Positions 45,909 through 53,837 of a stretch of DNA of 64,000 nt are shown here, piece after piece. The translations under genes were made by a program, and so were the position numbers. The DNA comes from Streptomyces roseolilacinus (lineage in GTDB: Bacteria; Actinomycetota; Actinomycetes; Streptomycetales; Streptomycetaceae). Where the stretch lies: contig NZ_BMSV01000004.1 of assembly GCF_014649335.1 (NCBI RefSeq), forward strand, positions 434,001-498,000, written 5' to 3'. Within the stretch, counting starts at the first letter, position 1, and the number at the start of each line of letters is the position of its first letter. Below the pieces are notes generated by a model. It did no database searches, was not told where the DNA came from, and saw only the letters and a program-made list of their open reading frames with translations.

Positions 45909-46148
45909 TCAGCGGCGGGTGTCCCGGGCGGCGCGCAGGCGCCGGAGGCGGTTGACGGTGACGGGGTCGTGGGCCAGCGCCCGCTCGTCGTCCAGCAGGG
46001 CGTTGAGCAGCTGGTAGTACCGCACCGGCGACAGGTCCAGCTGCTCCCGGATCGCCCGCTCCTTCGCCCCCGGCCCCGGCCACGCGCGCCGCTCCATGGC
46101 CAGGACCGCGCGTTCGCGGTCGCTGAGTGCGGGGCGGCGTTCGGTCAT
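45909..46148 (-). CDS. DUF3263 helix-turn-helix protein
   Basis: 79 residues: LSDRERAVLAMERRAWPGPG, KERAIREQLDLSPVRYYQLL and DPVTVNRLRRLRAARD. The layout is that of DUF3263, a conserved actinobacterial family with a sigma-region-4-like helix-turn-helix. Function unknown; it may bind DNA or help a sigma factor. It lies between otsB and the solute-binding protein, all on the minus strand. Confidence 0.88.
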   Translation of the reverse strand: MTERRPALSDRERAVLAMERRAWPGPGAKERAIREQLDLSPVRYYQLLNALLDDERALAHDPVTVNRLRRLRAARDTRR

Positions 46149-46162
46149 ATCAGCAACTTAAG

Positions 46163-47434
46163 CTATCGGGCCGACGTCGACGCCTCCGCCGACCTGGCGT
46201 CCCGCGCGATCTCCTCCAGCACGGCCCGCGGGTTCCCGTCCGGCGCCACGGCCCTGCCGATGTTCTTCTTCACGCTCTCGCTGACCTTCGCCCAGGACGT
46301 CTCGCCCACCGGGTACAGCTCCGAACCCGCCAGCTCCTCCAGGAACGGGCGGAGCGCCGCGTGCTGGGCGTCCGCCTCCATGGCGTCGCTGGCGGTGACG
46401 GTGACGGGCAGCAGGTCGTACCGGTCGGAGAACTCCAGCACGTTCTTGTCCGTGTACACGAAGTCGAGGAACTCCCCGATCTCCTTGCGGTGCCCGTTCT
46501 GCTTGAAGGCCATCATCCAGTCGGCCACGCCCAGCGTCGCCTTCGCCTTGCCGTCCACACCGGGCAGCGGGACCGTGCCGACCTTCACGCCCGCCTTCTC
46601 GGCGGTCTCCATCAGCGTCGGGTGCCCGTTCAGCATGCCGACCTCGCCGCGCACGAACGCGTCGAACGCCTGCTGGCGGTCGAGGTCGCCGGGGGCGACG
46701 GGCCCGGTGAGGCCCTTGCCGACCAGCTCCTCCTTCAGCCAGGTCATCGTCTCGACGTTCGCGGGCGAGTCGATCTGGTAGGACGTGCCGGTCGTGTCGC
46801 GGTAGCCGCCGCCCCCGCCGAGCAGCCACATCATGGTCTCCGCCTGGGACTCCTCGGAGCCGAGCGGCAGCGCGAAGGGGAACTTCACGTCCTTCGCCTT
46901 CAGCTTCGCCGCGGCCTTCTGCAGCGCGTCCCAGTCGGCCGGCGGCTCGGCCCCGGCCTTCTCGAACAGCTTCTCGTTGAAGAACAGCATCCGGGTGCTC
47001 GCGCCGAACGGCAGGCCGTACTGGACGCGGTCCACCTCGCCGGCCTGCCGCAGCATGGGCAGGAAGTTGGCCTGGGTGGGGACGGAGACGAGGTTGTCTA
47101 TCGGGTACAGCTTCCCGTCGCGCGCGTAGTCCGCGTACGCGCCGATCTGGGCCATGTCGGGGGCCTCGCCGCGCTCGACCATCTCGGCGACCTCGCGGTC
47201 GACGTCCTTCCAGGACAGGACGGTGACCTGGACCTTCACTCCGGGCGTCTTCTTCTCGTACGCGCGGGCGAGGTCGTTCCAGTACTTCTCCGACGTGTTG
47301 GCGTCGGTGCTGCCGTAGTCGGCGGCGACGAGCTTGAGGGTGACGCCGTCGGCGGCGCCCGTTCCGCATCCCGACAGCGTCGTCGTGATCGTCAGTGCGG
47401 CCAGCACCGCGGTCGTTCCTTTGTAGCGGCGCAC
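46163..47434 (-). CDS. ABC sugar transporter solute-binding lipoprotein
   Basis: 423 residues with a lipobox (TLSGC, Cys23) and the cluster-B binding-protein fold: DLARAYEKKTPGVKVQVTVL, VERGEAPDMAQIG, YGLPFGASTRMLFFNEKLFE and GEVGMLNGHPTL. It has no permease or ATPase genes beside it; like other streptomycete sugar systems it may use separately encoded ones and the shared MsiK ATPase. It is divergent from the SIS gene, and two dre-like sites lie between them. Location beside nagK/nagA suggests amino-sugar import. Confidence 0.9.
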   Translation of the reverse strand: MRRYKGTTAVLAALTITTTLSGCGTGAADGVTLKLVAADYGSTDANTSEKYWNDLARAYEKKTPGVKVQVTVLSWKDVDREVAEMVERGEAPDMAQIGAYADYARDGKLYPIDNLVSVPTQANFLPMLRQAGEVDRVQYGLPFGASTRMLFFNEKLFEKAGAEPPADWDALQKAAAKLKAKDVKFPFALPLGSEESQAETMMWLLGGGGGYRDTTGTSYQIDSPANVETMTWLKEELVGKGLTGPVAPGDLDRQQAFDAFVRGEVGMLNGHPTLMETAEKAGVKVGTVPLPGVDGKAKATLGVADWMMAFKQNGHRKEIGEFLDFVYTDKNVLEFSDRYDLLPVTVTASDAMEADAQHAALRPFLEELAGSELYPVGETSWAKVSESVKKNIGRAVAPDGNPRAVLEEIARDARSAEASTSAR

Positions 47435-47486
47435 TGCCTTACCACCCTTGCTCCACGTCGAGCTGCGTTTTTCCTCCGGAAGGATA

Positions 47487-47502
47487 AGAGGTCTACACCT
47501 AG
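47487..47502. promoter_or_regulatory. dre-like DasR site 1
   Basis: AGAGGTCTACACCTAG compared with the dre consensus ACTGGTCTAGACCAGT: the central GGTCTANACC is kept. It lies between the solute-binding protein and the SIS gene and overlaps site 2 by four bases. DasR is the streptomycete GntR-family regulator of amino-sugar genes. Confidence 0.6.
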
Positions 47503-47514
47503 GTCTAAACCACG
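47499..47514. promoter_or_regulatory. dre-like DasR site 2
   Basis: CTAGGTCTAAACCACG; centre GGTCTAAACC plus A agrees with the dre consensus. Shared control of the divergent solute-binding and SIS genes is likely. Confidence 0.6.
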
Positions 47515-47581
47515 GGGCTCGGTGCCCGCGCCACCGGGTACGTTCCGTGCGTCCGCAGACGACGACCGTGGGAGTCCTCGC

Positions 47582-48493
47582 ATGTCCCGAACAGCCGCCG
47601 AGATCACCACCCAGCCGCACTGCTGGCGCCGCGCGGCCGAGGCCGCGACCGAGGCGGGGGCCGGTGCGGGGGTGCTGCCCCGCACCGGTGAGCGCGTCGC
47701 CGTGACCGGCTGCGGCACGTCCTGGTTCATGGCCCTGGCCTACGCGGCGCTGCGCGAGGCGGCCGGCCAGGGCGAGACGGACGCGTTCGCGGCGTCGGAG
47801 TTCCCGGTCGGGCGGGCCGCGGCGTACGACCGGGTGGTGGCGATCACCCGGTCGGGCACCACGACGGAGGTGCTGGACCTGCTGGCCCGGCTGCGCGGGA
47901 CGACCCGCACGGCGGCGCTGACGGCCGACGCGGGGACCCCGGTGGTGGACGCGGCGGACGCGGTCGCGGTGCTGGACTGGGCGGACGAGGAGTCGGTGGT
48001 GCAGACCCGGTTCGCGACGACCGCGCTGGCCTTCCTGCGCGCCGGCCTCGGGGACGTGCCGGGCGTGAAGCCGGTCGGGGAGGCCGCGCTGGACGCGGAG
48101 CTGGCGGTGACGGAGCCGCTGCCGGAGGCGGTGCTGGCGGCCGAGCAGTGGACGTTCCTGGGGCGCGGCTGGGCGTACGGGCTGGCGCTGGAGGCGGCGC
48201 TGAAGATGCGGGAGGCGGCGGGGGCCTGGACGGAGGCGTACCCGTCGATGGAGTACCGCCACGGTCCGATCGCGGTCACCGGGCCGGGCCGGGTGGCGTG
48301 GGTCTTCGGGGCGCTGCCGGAGGGCCTGGCGGCGGACGTGGCGCGGGTCGGCGGGACGCTGCACGCCCACGCGTCGGCGGACCCGATGGCCGATCTCGTG
48401 CGCGTCCAGCGGCTGGCGGTGGCGCTGGCGGAGGCGCACGGCCTGGACCCGGACCGGCCCCGCAACCTCACGCGGAGCGTGATCCTCTCCTGA
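47582..48493 (+). CDS. SIS-domain aminosugar isomerase/deaminase
   Basis: 303 residues with two SIS domains like the sugar half of GlmS and AgaS: VAVTGCGTSWFMALAYAA, SRSGTT-type ITRSGTTTEV, and in the second half FLGRGWAYGLALEAALKMRE, TEAYPSMEYRHGP. No glutaminase domain, so it is a stand-alone phosphosugar isomerase or deaminase. Given the flanking N-acetylhexosamine kinase and deacetylase, it could convert GlcN-6-P or GalN-6-P to a ketose phosphate. The ATG follows GGGAG. Confidence 0.88.
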   Translation: MSRTAAEITTQPHCWRRAAEAATEAGAGAGVLPRTGERVAVTGCGTSWFMALAYAALREAAGQGETDAFAASEFPVGRAAAYDRVVAITRSGTTTEVLDLLARLRGTTRTAALTADAGTPVVDAADAVAVLDWADEESVVQTRFATTALAFLRAGLGDVPGVKPVGEAALDAELAVTEPLPEAVLAAEQWTFLGRGWAYGLALEAALKMREAAGAWTEAYPSMEYRHGPIAVTGPGRVAWVFGALPEGLAADVARVGGTLHAHASADPMADLVRVQRLAVALAEAHGLDPDRPRNLTRSVILS

Positions 48494-48584
48494 TCCGGGG
48501 AGGCCCGCACCGGCGCGGCCCCGCCCGCCGGTGCGGCGGATCGTCCGTTGATCGCATTTGTATGTCGCGGCAACAATCCTCCGA

Positions 48585-48600
48585 AGTGGACTAGACCTTT
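48585..48600 (+). promoter_or_regulatory. dre-like DasR site upstream of nagK
   Basis: AGTGGACTAGACCTTT matches ACTGGTCTAGACCAGT at the CTAGACC core and TGG half; it lies 28 bases before the nagK start. It fits known DasR control of nagKA in Streptomyces. Confidence 0.65.
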
Positions 48601-48627
48601 CACGTCGCTCGGGCGACACTGTCTCCC

Positions 48628-49566
48628 GTGAGACACGTCATCGCCCTCGATGTGGGCGGCACCGGCATGAAGGCCGCCCTGGTCGGGGCCGACGGGGCCC
48701 TGCTGTACGAGGCCCGGCGCGCGACCGGCCGCGAGCGCGGCCCCGACGCCGTCGTGGCGTCGATCCTCGGTTTCGCCGCCGACCTGCTCGCCCGGGGCGA
48801 GGAGCGGTACGGCGTACGGGCGGAGGCCGCCGGTGTCGCCGTACCCGGCATCGTCGACCCCGACGGCGGCGTCGCCGTGTACGCCGCGAACCTCGGCTGG
48901 CGGGACGTGCCGCTGCGCGCCCTGCTGGGCGAGCGGCTCGGCGGGCTGCCCGTCGCCCTCGGCCACGACGTGCGCACCGGCGGGCTCGCCGAGGGGCGCG
49001 TCGGCGCGGGCCGGGGCGCGGACCGGTTCCTGTTCGTCCCCCTGGGCACCGGCATCGCGGGCGCCATCGGCATCGACGGGGCCATCGAGGCCGGCGCGCA
49101 CGGCTGCGCCGGCGAGATCGGCCACGTCGTCGTGCGGCCCGGCGGCCCCGCCTGCGGCTGCGGGCAGCGCGGCTGCCTGGAGACCCTGGCGTCGGCCGCC
49201 GCCGTGACCCGCGCCTGGGCAGAGGCGAGCGGCGACCCCGACGCGGACGCCGCCGACTGCGCCAAGGCCGTCGACTCGGGTGACGCGCGCGCCGTACGCG
49301 TCTGGCAGGACGCCGTCGACGCGCTCGCCGACGGGCTGGTCACCGCGCTCACCCTGCTGGACCCCCGCACCCTGATCATCGGTGGCGGTCTCGCCGAGGC
49401 GGGGGAAACCTTGTTCACACCCCTCAGGGCCGCCGTCGAGGAGCGCGTCACGTTCCAGCAGCCGCCCACCATCGTGCCCGCGGCCCTCGGGGACACCGCC
49501 GGCTGCCTGGGCGCGGGGCTCCTCGCCTGGGACCTGCTCGCCACCGACCTGGAGGTATCCGCCTGA
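48628..49566 (+). CDS. nagK: N-acetylglucosamine (ROK-family) kinase
   Basis: 312 residues. ATP-binding IALDVGGTGMKAALVG, catalytic region GHDVRTGGLAEG, GTGIAGAIGIDG, and the ROK zinc signature GPACGCGQRGCLETLA. It phosphorylates N-acetylglucosamine, or a similar N-acetylhexosamine, at position 6. GTG start. Its stop overlaps the nagA start by one base (TGATG), so the genes are coupled. Confidence 0.93.
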   Translation: MRHVIALDVGGTGMKAALVGADGALLYEARRATGRERGPDAVVASILGFAADLLARGEERYGVRAEAAGVAVPGIVDPDGGVAVYAANLGWRDVPLRALLGERLGGLPVALGHDVRTGGLAEGRVGAGRGADRFLFVPLGTGIAGAIGIDGAIEAGAHGCAGEIGHVVVRPGGPACGCGQRGCLETLASAAAVTRAWAEASGDPDADAADCAKAVDSGDARAVRVWQDAVDALADGLVTALTLLDPRTLIIGGGLAEAGETLFTPLRAAVEERVTFQQPPTIVPAALGDTAGCLGAGLLAWDLLATDLEVSA

Positions 49567-50738
49567 TGGCCGTTCACGCCGACCGCAAGGTCCTCGCCGG
49601 GGCCCGCGTGGTGCTGCCGACCGGCGTCGTCGAGGGCGGGCGGGTCACCGTCGAGGGTGCCCGGATCACCGACGTCTCCGCCGTGCCCGCCGACGCGCCC
49701 GCCGACGCGCCCGCGCCGGACCTGACGGGGCACTGGCTGGTGCCCGGCTTCGTCGACCTCCACAACCACGGCGGCGGCGGCGCGTCCTTCACCTCGGGCA
49801 CGCTCGACGAGGTGCTGCGGGGCATCCGCACCCACCGCGCGCACGGCACGACGACCCTCGTCGCCTCGACCGTCACCGGCGACATGGACTTCCTCGCCCA
49901 CCGCGCCGGCGAGCTGTCCGAACTGGCCGAGCAGGGCGACATCGCCGGCATCCACTTCGAGGGCCCGTTCATCTCCCCGTGCCGCAAGGGCGCCCACAGC
50001 GAGGCCCTGCTGCGCGACCCCGACCCGGCCGAGGTCCGCAAGCTGGTCGACGCCGCGCGCGGCCACGCCCGCATGGTGACCCTCGCGACCGAACTGCCCG
50101 GCGGCGTCGACTCCGTACGCCTCCTCGCCGAGCACGGCGTCATCGCCGCCATCGGCCACACGGACGCCACCTACGAGCAGACCGTCGAGGCCATCGAGGC
50201 GGGCGCCACCGTCGCCACGCACCTGTTCAACGCGATGCCCGCGCTGGGCCACCGCGCGCCCGGCCCCATCGCCGCCCTCCTGGAGGACGAGCGGGTCACC
50301 GTCGAGCTGATCAACGACGGCACGCACCTCCACCCCGCCGCCTTGGAGCTGGCGTTCCGTCACGCCGGCCCGGGCCGGGTCGCCTTCATCACGGACGCGA
50401 TGGACGCGGCCGGGTTCGGGGACGGGGTCTACCACCTCGGCCCGTTGGAGGTCGAGGTCAGGGAGGGGGTGGCCCGGCTCGTCGAGGGTGGCTCCATCGC
50501 CGGGTCCACCCTCACCCTCGACACCGCCTTCCGGCGCGCCGCCACCGTCGACGGGCTGCCCGTCGAGGCGATCGTCCAGGCCCTCTCCGCCAACCCGGCG
50601 AAGCTGCTGGGCCTGGACGACCGGATCGGTTCGATCGCGCCCGGCAAGGACGCCGACCTGGTCGTCCTCGACGAGGAGTTCGTCCTCAAGGGCGTGATGC
50701 GCAGGGGAGAATGGGTGATTGAGCCCCAAGTGGGCTGA
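49566..50738 (+). CDS. nagA: N-acetylglucosamine-6-phosphate deacetylase
   Basis: 390 residues of the amidohydrolase superfamily: metal ligands in VPGFVDLHNHGGGG, HFEGPFISPCRKGAH, GHTDATYEQT, THLFNAMPAL and the catalytic Asp in FITDAMDAAG. It removes acetate from GlcNAc-6-P to give GlcN-6-P. Coupled to nagK. A hairpin at 50761-50790 (ACGGCCC paired with GGGCCGT) followed by a T-rich stretch ends the operon. Confidence 0.95.
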   Translation: MAVHADRKVLAGARVVLPTGVVEGGRVTVEGARITDVSAVPADAPADAPAPDLTGHWLVPGFVDLHNHGGGGASFTSGTLDEVLRGIRTHRAHGTTTLVASTVTGDMDFLAHRAGELSELAEQGDIAGIHFEGPFISPCRKGAHSEALLRDPDPAEVRKLVDAARGHARMVTLATELPGGVDSVRLLAEHGVIAAIGHTDATYEQTVEAIEAGATVATHLFNAMPALGHRAPGPIAALLEDERVTVELINDGTHLHPAALELAFRHAGPGRVAFITDAMDAAGFGDGVYHLGPLEVEVREGVARLVEGGSIAGSTLTLDTAFRRAATVDGLPVEAIVQALSANPAKLLGLDDRIGSIAPGKDADLVVLDEEFVLKGVMRRGEWVIEPQVG

Positions 50739-50760
50739 TTTCCCGGCGCATTGCGGCAGG

Positions 50761-50790
50761 ACGGCCCACCCGGGGACTGGGCGGGCCGTC
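50761..50790 (+). terminator. Hairpin terminator of nagKA
   Basis: ACGGCCC(A)CCC pairs with GGG(C)GGGCCGT, followed by CTTCCGTTT; 22 bases after the nagA stop. Confidence 0.6.
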
Positions 50791-50878
50791 TTCCGTTTGG
50801 CATGATCGTGCACCGTGATTTTTCCGGGCCGGACACCCAGACGTAACCGGTCCACGACTTACGGGGGTGTGGGAACCG

Positions 50879-51805
50879 GTGATCCTGACGGTCACGCTCA
50901 ACACCGCGCTCGACCTCACCTACACGGTGCCCGCGCTCACCCCGCACACCGCGCACCGCGTCACCGACGCGACCGAACGCCCCGGCGGCAAGGGCGTCAA
51001 CGTGGCCCGCGTCCTGGCCGCCCTCGGCCACGAGGCGGTCGTCACGGGCTTCGCGGGCGGCCCGACCGGGGACGTCCTGCGCGACCTGCTCGCCCCGCTG
51101 CCGGTACGGGACGCCCTGGTGCCCACCTCCGGCGCCACGCGCCGCACCGTCGCCGTCGTCGACACCGCCTCGGGCGACGCGACGCAGTTCAGCGAACCCG
51201 GCCCGGTGATCACCCCCGCGGAGTGGGCGGCGCTCGTCTCCTCGTACGAGGAGCTGCTCGACGGGGCCCGGGCGGTCGCCCTGTGCGGCAGCCTGCCGCG
51301 CGGCGTCCACGTCGGCGCGTACGGGGAGCTGGTGCGCCGCGCCCGCCGCGCCGGCGTCCCCGTCCTCCTCGACACGAGTGGCGAGCCGCTGCGCCGGGGC
51401 ATCGCCGCCCGCCCCGACCTGGTCAAACCGAACGCCGACGAACTGGCCGCCCTGACCGGCTCCCGCGAACCGCTGCGCGCCGCCCGCGACGCCCGCCGCC
51501 GCGGCGCCCACGCGGTCGTCGCGTCCCTCGGCCCGGAAGGGCTCCTCGCGGTCACCCCGGACGGCACGTGGGCCGCCGCCCCGCCCGCCCGCGTCGCCGG
51601 GAACCCGACGGGCGCGGGCGACTCGGCGGTCGCCGGACTGCTGTCCGCCCTGGTCGAGGGGGCGCCGTGGCCGCTGCGGCTGGCCCGCGCGACCGCGCTG
51701 GCGACGGCCACCGTGCACGCGCCGGCCGCCGGTGAGTTCGACGCGGCCCGGTACGGGGAACTGCTGGAGCGGGTGACGGTCACGGAGCACGCCACCGCGG
51801 CCTGA
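50879..51805 (+). CDS. 1-phosphofructokinase/tagatose-6-phosphate kinase family sugar kinase
   Basis: 308 residues, PfkB fold: VTLNTALDLTYTVPAL, the anion-hole region RPGGKGVNVARVLAALG, LCGSLPRGV, KPNADELAALTG and the catalytic NPTGAGDSAVAGLL. This is the subgroup of FruK, LacC and AgaZ-like kinases. With the class II aldolase 33 bp downstream it forms a kinase-aldolase pair. GTG 50879 has GGGAAC before it; GTG 50867 is also in frame. The substrate could be tagatose-6-P or fructose-1-P. Confidence 0.85.
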   Translation: MILTVTLNTALDLTYTVPALTPHTAHRVTDATERPGGKGVNVARVLAALGHEAVVTGFAGGPTGDVLRDLLAPLPVRDALVPTSGATRRTVAVVDTASGDATQFSEPGPVITPAEWAALVSSYEELLDGARAVALCGSLPRGVHVGAYGELVRRARRAGVPVLLDTSGEPLRRGIAARPDLVKPNADELAALTGSREPLRAARDARRRGAHAVVASLGPEGLLAVTPDGTWAAAPPARVAGNPTGAGDSAVAGLLSALVEGAPWPLRLARATALATATVHAPAAGEFDAARYGELLERVTVTEHATAA

Positions 51806-51838
51806 CCCGCCGCCACCCGACGCGGAAGGGACCCGCGC

Positions 51839-52726
51839 ATGCCCCTCGTCAGCACCGCCGGCCTCGTCGTCCCGGCCCGCGCGGCGCGCCGCGCGGTCGT
51901 CGCGTTCAACGTCATCACCCTCGAACACGCCGAGGCCGTCGCGGCGGGCGCCGAGCGCACCGGGCTCCCGGCGATCCTCCAGATCTCGGAGAACGCGGTC
52001 CGCTTCCACGGCGGCGACCTGTCCGCCGTCGCCGCCGCCACGACGGCCGTGGCCCGCGCCTCCACCGCGCCGCTGGCCCTCCACCTCGACCACGTGGTCA
52101 CCCCCGGCCTGGTGCACGCCGCGCACGCGGCGGGCTTCGACTCGGTGATGGTCGACGCCTCCCGGCTCGACCACGGCGACAACGTGAAGGCCACCGCGGA
52201 GGCGGTCCGCTGGGGCCACGCGCGCGGCATGTGGGTGGAGGCGGAGCTGGGCCGCGTCGGTGGCAAGGACGGCGAGCCGCCGCTCGACGCCCACGCCCCG
52301 GGCGCCCGCACGGACCCGGCGGAGGCGGCGGCGTACGTGGCGGAGACCGGCGTGGACGCCCTGGCCGTCGCGGTCGGCTCGGTCCACGCCATGACGGAGC
52401 GCACGGCCGCCCTGGACCACGACCTGATCGCCGCCCTCCGCGAGGCCCTCCCGGTCCCCCTGGTCCTCCACGGCTCGTCGGGCGTCCCCGACGAGGAGCT
52501 CCGCGCGGCGGTCCGCGCCGGCATGACCAAGATCAACGTGGGTACGGCGCTGAACACGGCCTACACCGCCGCGATCCGCGCCTTCCTGGCGGCGCACCCG
52601 GAGACGGTGGACCCCCGCCGCTATCTGGCGGGGGCCCGGGAGGCGATGGCGGAGACGGCCGCCCGGTTCCTGACGGTGGTCGCCGGGGAGGGGCACCCCG
52701 CCCGTCCGCGCACCGGCGGCGCGTGA
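51839..52726 (+). CDS. Class II ketose-bisphosphate aldolase
   Basis: 295 residues, TIM barrel: zinc ligands in LALHLDHVVTPG and LVLHGSSGVPDE, the signature MWVEAELGRVGGKDG, and MTKINVGTALN. It cleaves fructose- or tagatose-1,6-bisphosphate. It follows the kinase in the same operon. It is shorter than glycolytic class II aldolases (about 340) and closer to tagatose-bisphosphate aldolases (about 285), which supports a role in sugar catabolism. Confidence 0.88.
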   Translation: MPLVSTAGLVVPARAARRAVVAFNVITLEHAEAVAAGAERTGLPAILQISENAVRFHGGDLSAVAAATTAVARASTAPLALHLDHVVTPGLVHAAHAAGFDSVMVDASRLDHGDNVKATAEAVRWGHARGMWVEAELGRVGGKDGEPPLDAHAPGARTDPAEAAAYVAETGVDALAVAVGSVHAMTERTAALDHDLIAALREALPVPLVLHGSSGVPDEELRAAVRAGMTKINVGTALNTAYTAAIRAFLAAHPETVDPRRYLAGAREAMAETAARFLTVVAGEGHPARPRTGGA

Positions 52727-52809
52727 GTCCGACTCGGCCCGGGCGGTCCCCCACCGGCTCGGTGAGCGGCCGGTGGGGCCCGCCTCCGCGCGTCGTCGGC
52801 GCTCCGCCG

Positions 52810-53772
52810 CTAGCCGTCCCTGCGGAGCTGGCCGGGCTTCAGCCAGACCTGGTCGAGGTACGCCTCGCACTGGTTGCCCTGCTCGCAGGACATCTTCAGG
52901 GTGTTCTCGCCCTTGCGCAGCTGCATCCAGGCGTACGTCTCGGTCCAGCCCTTCTGCCAGTCGCCCTCGGGGGCGTGGGCGAAGTTGGACATGTTGAGCT
53001 TGCGCGGCTGGCCGTCGTTGACGGTGAGGGAGGTCTCCGCGTCCTTGCCGGGCACGCTGTAGGTGAGGAACAGCGTGTACTGGCCGTCCTCCGGCACGTC
53101 GACCTTCCAGCTCGCCGCGCCGCCGACGCCGTTGAACATCACGTACGCGCCGCCCACGCCCTTGGCGCCCTTCACCTGCGTGCCGAGCACGGCCGGCGGG
53201 GTGAGCTGCAGCGTGGCCGCGTCGCGCTTGGGGTACTCGGCGTCGTTCCCGTCGGTCGGCGACGGGTCCGGGTCCGTGCTGGGGCCGTCGGTCGCCGGAG
53301 CGGAGGCGGTGGGGCCGGGGGCCGCCTTGCCCTCGTCGTCGGAGTTGGTGGTGAGGAACGCCACCGTGATTCCGGCCACCACGACCAGGACCACCGCGAC
53401 CGCGGCGATCAGGAGGCCCTTCGTGTTGGGGCCGCCGCCCCGGCCGCGGCCGCCGCCCTGGACCGGGACCGGCCGGGTGGGGGCGCCGCCCGGGTACGTC
53501 TCGGGCGCGGCGTACTGCGGGTGCGGCTGGCCGTAGGGCGCGCCGGGCTGCTGCCCGTACTGGGGCTGCGGCGGGATCTGCGCGCGCGGGCGCTCGCCGA
53601 CCGCCCTGACCTGGTTGTACGAGGTGCGGGGGCGCCCCGGCTGGGCACCGGCGGGGCCGGGGTAGCCGTAGCCGCCCTGGGTGCCGGAGGCCTGGCCGTC
53701 CGCGTACAGGTAGCCGAACGGATCGTCGTCCTCGGGCGTGCCCTCACCGTTGCCGTGGTTTCCGGCAGCCAT
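52810..53772 (-). CDS. Membrane-anchored protein with carbohydrate-binding-like domain
   Basis: 320 residues: Gly/Pro/Gln-rich cytoplasmic N-terminus (PQYGQQPGAPYGQPHPQY), one membrane helix (GLLIAAVAVVLVVVAGITVAF), a Ser/Thr/Pro linker, and a C-terminal beta-sandwich like CBM6/CBM35 modules (GGAYVMFNGVGGAASWKVDV, DGQYTLFLTYS, KGWTETYAWMQLRKGENTLK). Two cysteines (SCEQGNQC) may pair. Such proteins bind glycans at the cell surface. It follows the cyclase gene on the minus strand with a 65-bp gap. Confidence 0.8.
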   Translation of the reverse strand: MAAGNHGNGEGTPEDDDPFGYLYADGQASGTQGGYGYPGPAGAQPGRPRTSYNQVRAVGERPRAQIPPQPQYGQQPGAPYGQPHPQYAAPETYPGGAPTRPVPVQGGGRGRGGGPNTKGLLIAAVAVVLVVVAGITVAFLTTNSDDEGKAAPGPTASAPATDGPSTDPDPSPTDGNDAEYPKRDAATLQLTPPAVLGTQVKGAKGVGGAYVMFNGVGGAASWKVDVPEDGQYTLFLTYSVPGKDAETSLTVNDGQPRKLNMSNFAHAPEGDWQKGWTETYAWMQLRKGENTLKMSCEQGNQCEAYLDQVWLKPGQLRRDG

Positions 53773-53837
53773 CCCTGGTCACTCCTCATCCGTGCTCGCC
53801 AGCCGTCACCGACCCCGGCGAGCCTACCCCGAACGGG

